From positions 1-5,700 of the forward strand of contig JASHYD010000983.1 in assembly GCA_030043175.1 (NCBI GenBank): DNA of 5,700 nucleotides. Reading direction: 5' to 3'. A program made the translations under genes and the position numbers. This document shows, piece after piece, positions 1 to 5,192 of this stretch. The DNA comes from Xanthobacteraceae bacterium (lineage in GTDB: Bacteria; Pseudomonadota; Alphaproteobacteria; Rhizobiales; Xanthobacteraceae). Position 1 is the first letter of the stretch; the number at the start of each line of letters is the position of its first letter. The notes beneath the pieces are model-generated. The model was not told where the DNA came from and made no database searches. It saw only the letters and a list, made by a program, of their open reading frames with translations.

Positions 1-1027
1 GTTCATTCGGGTTGGTGCGCACCAGAAGAGTCATGAGGTCGGCGCGGACCGGATGGGTGATCCAGGTCTTGCTGCCGGTGACCTTGTAGACGTCTGTGTC
101 CCGCACCGCGCGAGTGCGCAATGATGCGAGGTCTGAACCGGTGTTTGGCTCGGTGAACACCGCAGTCGGCAGGACCTCGCCGGAGGCAAGCTTGGGGAGC
201 CATTTCTGCTTCTGCTCCTCAGTGCCGCTGTTGAGGATCAGTTCCGCAGCAATCTCCGCCCGCGTCCCGATCGAACCGACGCCGATATAGCCGCGCGATA
301 GCTCCTCTGAGACCACGCACATGGACTCTTTGCCGAGGCCGAGACCGCCGAATTCCTCCGAAATGGTCAGGCCGAACACCCCAAGCTCGGCCATCTTCCC
401 GATCACCTCCATGGGAATGTAACTGTTGGTGCGGTGCCATTGCTGGGCGTGGGAAATGACCTCGGTGTCAGCAAATTTGCGCATTTCCTCGCGCATCGAG
501 TTAAGCATGTCGTCGAGGCCGCAATCGCCGACCGTGGCGCCGTGATGATCGGCCATCAGGGCGATCAGCCGGGCGCGGTTTTCCGCGGTGTTGCCGGTCG
601 CGATGAGTTCGTCGACGCCAGGCGAAAGGCGCGCCGCGACCATGCGCGCATCAAGGCCGAGATCGAATGGCCGCACCAGTTCGCCCTGGCTCATCGGAAT
701 GCCGCCTGCCATCTGGGCGAGGAATTCGCCGGCGCCGATGCGCACCAGCAGCTCTTCGATCTCTCGAAGCCGGCCGTTCCGGCCCATCCTTTGCGTGTAG
801 CTCGCGAGCTGGCGAATGGCTTGTGCATAAGTCGCGAACCAGGCGAGCCCGTGCGCGGCACGCTGCCCGCGCTCAACGAGACCGGCATCAATGCGGCCGT
901 CGAGTGAAAGGCGTTCACGAACCCTGATGGTGGCATCGTGGAGCAGCGCGTCGGCGGCGCTGCGCGCTGCCTCCATCAGGGTGATCAAATCGGTTGCGGT
1001 ATCCGTGCGGGGCGCGGCAAGCGACAT
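1..1027 (-). CDS. mcd: Acyl-CoA dehydrogenase with N-terminal extension, probable (2S)-methylsuccinyl-CoA dehydrogenase (partial, C-terminus outside window)
   Basis: The first 342 codons read without a stop and leave the window at the left edge. Residues 1-170 form a mostly helical extension absent from ordinary acyl-CoA dehydrogenases. The acyl-CoA dehydrogenase N-domain starts near 172 (DDMLNSMREEMRKFADTEV), with ISEEFGGLGLG at 222-232. The FAD/substrate segment FTEPNTGSD is at 291-299, followed by GSKTWITH at 318-325. In the known family, Mcd is a flavoprotein of about 550 residues with such an extension; it oxidises (2S)-methylsuccinyl-CoA to mesaconyl-CoA in the ethylmalonyl-CoA pathway of acetate assimilation. 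The WITH variant (most relatives have WITN) and the MTLLVRTNP stretch also resemble Mcd as I remember it. The catalytic glutamate and C-terminal helical domain are not visible. Start 1027 is chosen over an in-frame ATG at 1042 because AGGAG lies six bases upstream. The superfamily is nearly certain; the Mcd assignment is likely, and a paralogue is the alternative. Confidence 0.82.
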   Translation of the reverse strand, partial: MSLAAPRTDTATDLITLMEAARSAADALLHDATIRVRERLSLDGRIDAGLVERGQRAAHGLAWFATYAQAIRQLASYTQRMGRNGRLREIEELLVRIGAGEFLAQMAGGIPMSQGELVRPFDLGLDARMVAARLSPGVDELIATGNTAENRARLIALMADHHGATVGDCGLDDMLNSMREEMRKFADTEVISHAQQWHRTNSYIPMEVIGKMAELGVFGLTISEEFGGLGLGKESMCVVSEELSRGYIGVGSIGTRAEIAAELILNSGTEEQKQKWLPKLASGEVLPTAVFTEPNTGSDLASLRTRAVRDTDVYKVTGSKTWITHPVRADLMTLLVRTNPNE

Positions 1028-1127
1028 GGAGCTCTCCTGCATTTCGATGGGCGCCCGGATCACCCGTGTTGCAATGCACAATAATAGGAATTTCCGCGTC
1101 GAGCGCCAGGGCCTGCGCTGCAAACAT
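1028..1127. promoter_or_regulatory. Divergent intergenic region between the mcd-like gene and yihY-like gene
   Basis: About 100 bp separate two divergently oriented starts, so promoters for both genes are expected here. The only AT-rich patch is around 1078-1092 (ACAATAATAGGAATT), which could supply a -10-like element on either strand. No -35 box at the right spacing could be identified, so this is inferred from context rather than from a clear motif. The yihY-like reading frame stays open through this region, so part of it could be coding if that gene starts further upstream. Confidence 0.35.
1034..1038 (-). promoter_or_regulatory. Ribosome binding site of the mcd-like gene
   Basis: AGGAG on the minus strand ends six bases before the ATG at 1027. 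It decides between two in-frame start codons, because the upstream ATG at 1042 would place this purine run inside the coding sequence and has no comparable motif in front of it. Confidence 0.7.
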
Positions 1128-2057
1128 ATGGGGGTCACAGGCATTACGTTAAAAGCAGCCGCAACTCTGACTTCGCGCCAACCTGAGTTCCGTGCCGAGG
1201 GCTCCGTGCGACTCTTTGTGTTCGCATACCGCGTCGCATATGACGCTTTCTTGAAGTTTCTGGGCGACGACGGCTGGGCGATCGCGAGCCACATCGCGCT
1301 GTCGACACTGATGTCGCTGTTTCCGTTCCTCATTTTCATCACCGCCTTGACGAGCTTGCTGTACGGCTCGGAGGAACTCGCTGAAAAGGCAGCGCAAATT
1401 CTGTTGGAGGCGTGGCCCGAGCAGGTGGCGGGGCCGATCGCCGGCGAGCTTTCCAATGTGCTGACAAGGGTCCAGGGCAGCGTGCTCACGTTCGGGGCGG
1501 TGCTCGCGCTCTATTTCTCGACCAGCGGCGTCGAGAGTCTGCGCATTGGCCTCAATCGCGCCTACAATGAAACCGAAATGCGCTCATGGTGGCTGTTGCG
1601 CTTGGAATCGCTCGCCTATGTCATGGTGGGCGCAGTTTCTCTGAGCGCGCTCGCATTCCTGATCGTGCTGGCGCCGCTGATCCTGCCCGCCGCGTCGCGC
1701 TATTTGCCGGGATTAGCTGGGATCGAAACCCTCATTACCTTCCTGCGATACGGGATCACCAGCTTGGTCCTGGTGCTGGCGCTCATCATCGTCCACAAAT
1801 GGTTGCCCTCCGGACGCCGGCGCATCCGCGAGATCGCGCCGGGCGTCGTCGTGACACTCCTGTTGTGGCTCATGTCTGCGTTCGGCTTCGCGCGCTATCT
1901 AGCGGAATTCTCCGGCGCCTATGTGAGGACCTATGCGGGCTTGGCCTCCGCCATGGTGGCGCTCGTGTTCCTGTACTGGACAGCCGGAATCTTCGTCTAC
2001 GGCGGCGAGTTGAACCAGGCGATTCGCCGAGCCAAACGGCGCAGGACGGACTCCTAA
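1128..2057 (+). CDS. YihY/virulence factor BrkB family inner-membrane protein
   Basis: The 309-residue product has the YihY/BrkB (PF03631) pattern of six hydrophobic segments, at roughly 51-79, 119-137, 163-187, 204-222, 237-254 and 271-293. Family landmarks are GWAIASHIALSTLMSLFPF near the first helix, NRAYN at 143-147, the basic loop LPSGRRRIREIAPG at 226-239, and GGELNQAI at 292-299 before a basic tail (RRAKRRRTDS). It acts in the cytoplasmic membrane. The molecular function of the family is unsettled: it was once confused with RNase BN, and a transport or export role is often suggested. The start is uncertain. ATG 1128 lacks a good Shine-Dalgarno sequence, whereas GTG 1206 has GAGGG four bases upstream and would give 283 residues, close to E. 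coli YihY. The frame is also open upstream to 891, but that part lies opposite the mcd-like gene and looks non-coding. The family call is firm. Confidence 0.9.
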   Translation: MGVTGITLKAAATLTSRQPEFRAEGSVRLFVFAYRVAYDAFLKFLGDDGWAIASHIALSTLMSLFPFLIFITALTSLLYGSEELAEKAAQILLEAWPEQVAGPIAGELSNVLTRVQGSVLTFGAVLALYFSTSGVESLRIGLNRAYNETEMRSWWLLRLESLAYVMVGAVSLSALAFLIVLAPLILPAASRYLPGLAGIETLITFLRYGITSLVLVLALIIVHKWLPSGRRRIREIAPGVVVTLLLWLMSAFGFARYLAEFSGAYVRTYAGLASAMVALVFLYWTAGIFVYGGELNQAIRRAKRRRTDS

Positions 2058-2116
2058 GCAATCCCCCCCTTGAAACGGGGGACTTTCGCTCCCCAGCCGC
2101 CGCAGAAACCTTTCAG

Positions 2117-2143
2117 AGACCGGCGTGGCCATAGCGCCGGTTT
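2117..2143 (+). terminator. Possible intrinsic terminator downstream of the yihY-like gene
   Basis: ACCGGCG (2119-2125) pairs perfectly with CGCCGGT (2135-2141) across a nine-base loop, extended by a G-U and an A-U pair and ending in TTT. The U-tract is short, so the call is weak. A second GC-only hairpin lies nearer the stop, formed by the C-run 2063-2069 with the G-run 2077-2081 (loop about TTGAAAC). It has no T-run and may be only a pause or mRNA-end structure. Confidence 0.3.
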
Positions 2144-2283
2144 GCATCGACCCTCGGCGAAAGCGCTCTCTCGCCAAGCAGGTGTTCGGCGGGGCATTGA
2201 TGTTGCTGGGCACCCGGCGATCCACAGTTGCAGGTAAAGCAGTGCTCACCGGCGATCCGATCTGACTCTCAAGCGCCGGCGCG

Positions 2284-2310
2284 AAAGGCAAGGCGCGCGT
2301 CGCCTTTGCC
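2284..2310 (-). terminator. Probable intrinsic terminator of the 72-residue membrane protein gene
   Basis: Read on the minus strand, GGCAA(A)GGCG pairs with CGCCTTGCC around a five-base loop (nine pairs, one bulged base), followed at once by TTTCGC. The hairpin begins only six bases after the TAG stop at 2317-2319, the expected place for a Rho-independent terminator. The U-tract is only three bases, so efficiency is uncertain. Confidence 0.5.
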
Positions 2311-2316
2311 CGGCCG

Positions 2317-2535
2317 CTACGGGTGCAGTCCGAAAAGGTGCAAGTCGTAGATCAATTTGCCGATCGAAAAGGTTACTGCGCAGCCGATCATAAACAAGAT
2401 CGCCCACACCGCATAGTCGACCTGCTTCTTGAAATTGGACAGCGCCTGCGATCGCTTCTTCGAACCCATGAATAGGGCGCGGAGGAAAAGAATGATGGGC
2501 ATCGCAGCCACGATGATCCCAACGAGTTTGAGCAT
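2317..2535 (-). CDS. Small two-helix membrane protein of unknown function
   Basis: This 72-residue protein has two clear hydrophobic helices, about residues 4-22 (LVGIIVAAMPIILFLRALF) and 41-62 (starting YAVWAILFMIG). A short strongly basic loop at 24-37 (GSKKRSQALSNFKK) separates them. By the positive-inside rule the loop is cytoplasmic and both ends face the periplasm. No enzyme motif or signal-peptide cleavage site is visible. The clean amphipathic pattern and the terminator-like hairpin just after its stop support a real gene. I recall similar short conserved hypothetical proteins in Bradyrhizobium, without a known role. No strong Shine-Dalgarno sequence precedes the ATG; ATG at codon 12 is a less likely alternative start because it would break the first helix. 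It appears to be monocistronic. Confidence 0.75.
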   Translation of the reverse strand: MLKLVGIIVAAMPIILFLRALFMGSKKRSQALSNFKKQVDYAVWAILFMIGCAVTFSIGKLIYDLHLFGLHP

Positions 2536-2928
2536 GGAGCATTTCTATTTCGGGATGTTCATTGCCGGAATAAAGCATAGCATGGCTGCGCATTCCACAG
2601 GGTAGGGCATGGTGTTCGCCCGCCGCCCCACTTTGTGTCGCCGGCGCCATGCCGCTTATCGCGGTCGCCCAAACGGGCGCATCCGGCTGCAGCGCCGGCG
2701 GAGCACCGAGGGCGACCGGCGTGGCTGCGGGGCTTTCACGGGTCAGTTCGAGCGGATCGCGCCCGCGTTGCCGGTCGCATTGGCGATGAGATTATCGCAC
2801 ATCTACCGGTGCGCAAGGCAACGTGACTATTGAGCGAGCTTCCCTGCTGGCGAAGTTGATTTCAGGATGTTCTGAGCTGAGAAGCCCGAAGATGCGCAGA
2901 GGCATCCTAGCACCATCGTATCGTGCGC
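2536..2928. other. Intergenic stretch with no supported gene
   Basis: About 390 bp, GC-rich, with only short Arg-rich reading frames on both strands that lack ribosome binding sites and look like frame shadows. It contains a nested inverted repeat at 2766-2823: CGTTGCC/GGCAACG form outer arms and GCGAT/ATCGC (2783-2787 and 2794-2798) an inner hairpin. The promoter of the 72-residue membrane protein gene should lie in its left part, but I cannot identify clear -35 and -10 boxes. Confidence 0.5.
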
Positions 2929-3126
2929 TTAATGCGCTCGGGTTAGAAGGATTCCTAGGCTCGACTTGACAAGGTCAACGGACGCCCCGCCGTCCTCCCC
3001 TAGGCTCGCACCGGCGACCGCGAGGTACTCATTGTTGCAGATGAGTCGCGGTCCATGGCTCGGATCGATTTCAACGAGCGCCACGCCGGCGTTTCCGAAC
3101 GGCTCGGCGCCATCATCGCCGCACAT
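2929..3126 (-). CDS. Hypothetical 65-residue protein
   Basis: I do not recognise a family. The protein reads like a genuine acidic polypeptide: MCGDDGAEPFGNAGVALVE at the start, then DPSHGPRLICNNEYLAVAG, and a Gly/Asp/Val-rich end. Third codon positions are about 69% G or C from the ATG at 3126 to the stop, as in neighbouring genes. Upstream in the same frame (to an ATG at 3228) they are clearly AT-richer and encode an Arg/Leu/Pro-rich stretch. That break is why I start at 3126 rather than 3228. No membrane helix or signal peptide is visible; two Cys are present, in MCG and LIC. The Shine-Dalgarno sequence is weak (GTGAAGCG). It is oriented like the J-domain gene upstream but about 180 bp away, so cotranscription is possible. 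It could also be the remnant of a longer gene. The opposite-strand frame is Ser/Pro-rich and looks like a shadow. Confidence 0.42.
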   Translation of the reverse strand: MCGDDGAEPFGNAGVALVEIDPSHGPRLICNNEYLAVAGASLGEDGGASVDLVKSSLGILLTRAH

Positions 3127-3309
3127 CGCTTCACGGAATGCGGGCCATAAAGCCGGCAGTGGAAGCCGGGGTAATCGGTATCGGGGCAGTCGAATTGCTA
3201 TGCGCTCTGCTCCTAAGCGCATAGCCATGCCGGCGCGGGATCAGGCAGCACGATCAACACAGGCTGGCGAGGCGACGCTCGCATCTGTCGTCGGAGATCT
3301 AAGCGAACC

Positions 3310-4296
3310 CTAAAATCCCACCCCAAAGAGGGGAGGGACATCGCGAAGACATGATCCAGAGCAGGCGTTTCTGTTTTCCAGCGAGGCTTGTTCGAATGTT
3401 GTGTGGCCGGCGGCCTGTCGTTTCACGGCTATCCGCGGTTTTGGCGGTATCCTCGTGTCAGGCAGCTTCGCATCGGATATCTTAGCATCGTCCGCGTTCA
3501 TATCGTGGGTCTCGCTGCGCTTCATATCGCGCTTATCGCCCGCGAACGATTTGCCGCCGCCGTTGTCGCTCTGCCCGGAAGAAGACAGGACTTTGACTAA
3601 TTGTGCGTTGTCCTGATCGAGCTTCTCAGTTCCGGCGGACTGATCCGGACGCTCCACCGGGTGTGCGCGGTCCATGGTGACGGCGGAGTCGTTGGTGACG
3701 TCCGCGACCTCGGCATTCAGCGCCGCCGCCCTAACGGGGCCGCCGGATGTAGATTCCGAAGGAGGGGCGTGGGGCGCAGCCGTGGCCACAGCATTCGGCA
3801 CCATCATGTCAGGGCCTGCGTTACGCTCCGGCTCGTCACGGCGCTCGCCGGGCTTGTTCATGTTGGCGGGCCCGGCCGGTTGGATAACCGCGAACCTAGC
3901 CGATCCGCGCCCACCAATCGCCGCCAGCGCCTCGGCGGGTGTCTTTGAAATGTGAGCGTAAATCGTGTAGCCGCCCGCCAACACGATTGCGAGGCCGACA
4001 GCGGTGACCGCGTCCACGGCGATGCTGCGTATCAGGTAGGAGGCGGTCCCTTTCCGTTTCAATCTTCGGCCAACCCGCTTGCGTTCGAACTGCAGCAGCC
4101 GGTCATAAGCTGCGCGCCGCTCGGTATCGCGAAGGATTTCATAAGCTTCCGCAATTTGTCTAAACCGCATAGCAGCGTGGGGATCGCCAGCATGGAGATC
4201 GGGGTGATTGGCCTTGGCGGCTTTGCGAAATGCAGCTCTGAGCGCCTCGGCATCAACACTCGGACGAGTGCCGAGCAGGTCGTAAAGAGTTTTCAT
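3310..4296 (-). CDS. Membrane-anchored J-domain (DnaJ-like) co-chaperone
   Basis: This 328-residue protein begins with a J domain at about 2-68: LYDLLGTRP, helix II AEALRAAFRKAAKAN, the Hsp70-activating HPD at 31-33, then FRQIAEAYEILRD and RRAAYDRL. J domains stimulate DnaK ATPase. A strongly basic stretch (residues 72-82, RKRVGRRLKRK) precedes one transmembrane helix at about 93-114. This places the J domain in the cytoplasm and residues 115-328 in the periplasm. The tail is disordered and rich in Asp, Ser, Pro and Ala, with degenerate repeats near its end (DAKIS-DAKLP-DTRIP). It finishes with two cysteines four apart (312 and 316) and PPLFGVGF. There is no G/F region, zinc-finger domain or client-binding domain, so it is not DnaJ or CbpA; a membrane-tethered DnaK recruiter is an inference. 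The start at 4296 gives MKTLYDLLG; ATG 4302 (two extra residues) is equally possible, and the frame stays open upstream to 4371. Confidence 0.88.
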   Translation of the reverse strand: MKTLYDLLGTRPSVDAEALRAAFRKAAKANHPDLHAGDPHAAMRFRQIAEAYEILRDTERRAAYDRLLQFERKRVGRRLKRKGTASYLIRSIAVDAVTAVGLAIVLAGGYTIYAHISKTPAEALAAIGGRGSARFAVIQPAGPANMNKPGERRDEPERNAGPDMMVPNAVATAAPHAPPSESTSGGPVRAAALNAEVADVTNDSAVTMDRAHPVERPDQSAGTEKLDQDNAQLVKVLSSSGQSDNGGGKSFAGDKRDMKRSETHDMNADDAKISDAKLPDTRIPPKPRIAVKRQAAGHTTFEQASLENRNACSGSCLRDVPPLFGVGF

Positions 4297-4456
4297 AATC
4301 ATTAAACTTTCGCGCCAATCTCCCCGACAATCTCCGGTCATCAGCAAAGTCATGGAAGCCCTGACGGGCAAAGACTGTCGCAGTCGCCCACGGGCTTTGT
4401 TCGACGTTCCCGGCGGCGACTCCAGAACTGTCTCAAGCAGTGACCTTCCAATTTGC

Positions 4457-4475
4457 TGTCAATTTCCGTGTCAAT
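4457..4475 (-). promoter_or_regulatory. Tandem TTGACA motifs, possible -35 or operator region of the J-domain gene
   Basis: On the minus strand ATTGACA occurs twice, exactly 12 bp apart, about 160-180 bp upstream of the J-domain start. Each matches the sigma-70 -35 consensus fully, but I see no convincing -10 hexamer at 16-18 bp from either. It may therefore be a promoter with a poor -10, a regulator site with a 12-bp repeat, or chance. Confidence 0.22.
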
Positions 4476-4506
4476 CGAGCATGCTGGCTGAACTATAGAT
4501 TCAGAC

Positions 4507-4623
4507 ATGTTGATTGCGCTACCGATCGCGCCAGATTTGCAAGATCTGTTGCAAAAAGAATACACATCCCTGCAAGATATCGGAGGCTATGAGGCCCGCG
4601 ATGGATCGCTTCCGCTAGAGTGA
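4507..4623 (+). CDS. Possible 38-residue small ORF of unknown function
   Basis: ATG at 4507 opens a frame encoding MLIALPIAPDLQDLLQ, then KEYTSLQDIGGYEARDGSLP and LE, closed by TGA at 4621. The composition is protein-like (an amphipathic helix with acidic residues), unlike the Arg-rich shadows elsewhere. There is no Shine-Dalgarno sequence and third-position GC is only about 50%. A TATAGA box at 4494-4499 lies too close to the ATG unless the transcript is leaderless. No known family is recognised; it may be the remnant of a longer gene's N-terminus. Confidence 0.15.
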   Translation: MLIALPIAPDLQDLLQKEYTSLQDIGGYEARDGSLPLE

Positions 4624-4672
4624 GGGGCCGGGCTTTGGGAGAGCCAAGGAGAGCGGTGAGGAGGGCGGAAAT

Positions 4673-4690
4673 CCCTCGCTTGAGCGAGGG
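4673..4690. repeat. Perfect 18-bp palindromic hairpin (REP-like element or bidirectional terminator)
   Basis: CCCTCGCTTGAGCGAGGG is a perfect inverted repeat: seven or eight GC-rich pairs with a TTGA or two-base loop. It is followed by GGGAGGGGT and preceded by AAAT, which reads as ATTT on the minus strand after the hairpin. Short G/C palindromes with this flank style recur as dispersed repeats in Bradyrhizobium-type genomes, to my recollection. No gene ends beside it, so a terminator role is less likely than a repeat. Confidence 0.5.
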
Positions 4691-4901
4691 GGAGGGGTGC
4701 CCAAGATCGCGCCCTTCGCCTCCAAGCCGCGCGCTGAGGTGCCTCGTTGTTATTCACGCAATCACGTCAGCACCGCACCCCGATCGCCATATCTGACCGG
4801 CGTCGCAAATAAGTTGCGTCATGTCGATAATGCAATCGTCGCGCCGCGACACTGATGAGGCCGCGTCACGCCATTGAAGATACAACATCCAAGGCCTTGC
4901 A

Positions 4902-5075
4902 ATGTCTCTGGACAGAATTCTCGAACGATGCACTCTGATGCCGAAGACGTGGGGAGGAACTAACCCTTTCCTCTCGCAGAAAATGCATCCAGCCGGGACT
5001 GCACCCCAGTCCGGCCAGCGGCCTGAAGCGTTGGATGAAGCGCTTTCACGCTCTTGGTTTTTCGAGGGGAGCTAA
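4902..5075 (+). CDS. Possible 57-residue small protein of unknown function
   Basis: ATG at 4902 has AAGG seven bases upstream and opens a 57-codon frame ending TAA at 5073-5075. The product begins MSLDRILERCTLMPKTWGG and ends PEALDEALSRSWFFEGS; it is hydrophilic, with no membrane helix or recognisable motif. Third-position GC is about 59%, which neither supports nor excludes coding. The middle of the frame contains a nine-pair hairpin (4992-5015), which would be unusual inside a short gene unless it is regulatory. The stop falls just before the hairpin cluster that precedes the sigma factor. It could be a real small gene upstream of the sigma factor, or a chance frame in its leader. Confidence 0.22.
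   Translation: MSLDRILERCTLMPKTWGGTNPFLSQKMHPAGTAPQSGQRPEALDEALSRSWFFEGS
4992..5015. repeat. Inverted repeat (nine-pair hairpin with one bulged G)
   Basis: GCCGG(G)ACTG at 4992-5001 pairs with CAGTCCGGC at 5007-5015 around a CACCC loop. No T-run follows on the plus strand, so this is not a typical intrinsic terminator. It lies inside the possible 57-residue ORF and about 200 bp upstream of the sigma factor start, so it could be an RNA structure in the sigma leader or an operator. Confidence 0.4.
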
Positions 5076-5085
5076 ACGCACGAGT

Positions 5086-5151
5086 TTGGCCCAAGGGGGC
5101 CAAGCGGGCTGTGCCCGCTGGCGCTCTGCGCCCCAGCTCTAAAGGACTGGG
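5086..5151 (+). repeat. Array of four adjacent hairpins upstream of the sigma factor gene
   Basis: Four stem-loops lie nearly end to end. TTGGCCC/GGGCCAA (5086-5092, 5097-5103) has seven perfect pairs and loop AAGG. AGCGGGC/GCCCGCT (5103-5109, 5113-5119) has seven perfect pairs and loop TGT. GGCGC/GCGCC (5120-5124, 5128-5132) has five pairs and loop TCT. CCCAG/CTGGG (5132-5136, 5147-5151) has five pairs and a ten-base loop. Adjacent stems share one base at two junctions, so not all pairs can form fully at once. There is no T-run. It ends about 60 bp before the sigma ATG, so it may be a structured 5' leader or a cluster of REP-like palindromes. Confidence 0.5.
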
Positions 5152-5192
5152 TACGTCGCGATTTTCTGTCGTCTAGACCGTCGGAGTTCTCG

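Noticed and set aside
434..907. 157-residue plus-strand reading frame opposite the mcd-like gene
   Set aside because: It lies wholly antisense to a clearly recognised acyl-CoA dehydrogenase; its His/Arg/Ala-rich composition is typical of a shadow frame and no ribosome binding site precedes it.
891..1127. Upstream extension of the yihY-like frame to ATG 891
   Set aside because: The extension overlaps the 5' end of the divergent mcd-like gene and encodes Ser/Arg-rich sequence outside the YihY family; family length fits a later start.
2246..2650. 134-residue minus-strand frame overlapping the small two-helix protein
   Set aside because: It covers the same strand as the two-helix protein in another frame and is Arg/His/Pro-rich with no motif; the 72-residue frame has clear membrane helices.
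2966..3313. 115-residue plus-strand frame opposite the 65-residue hypothetical gene
   Set aside because: Ser/Pro/Arg-rich with no motif; the minus-strand frame has the better codon bias and composition.
3388..3955. Several 70-115 residue plus-strand frames opposite the J-domain gene tail
   Set aside because: All are antisense to a protein with a clear J domain and continuous frame.
4350..4565. 71-residue minus-strand frame upstream of the J-domain gene
   Set aside because: Cys/Ser/Arg-rich without motif or ribosome binding site; it occupies the probable promoter region.
4875..4905. TTGAAG followed 18 bp later by TGCAAT as a sigma-70 promoter
   Set aside because: Both hexamers match the consensus only partly, and the position relative to the sigma factor gene is not decisive.
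4955..4985. GGAAC at 4956-4960 as the -35 box of a general-stress (EcfG-type) promoter
   Set aside because: The expected CGTT -10 element is not found 16-17 bp downstream, so the match is only five bases.
5086..5151. Hairpin array considered as a CRISPR or integron attC site
   Set aside because: The stems differ from each other, there are no repeat-spacer units, and no core sites of attC type are visible.
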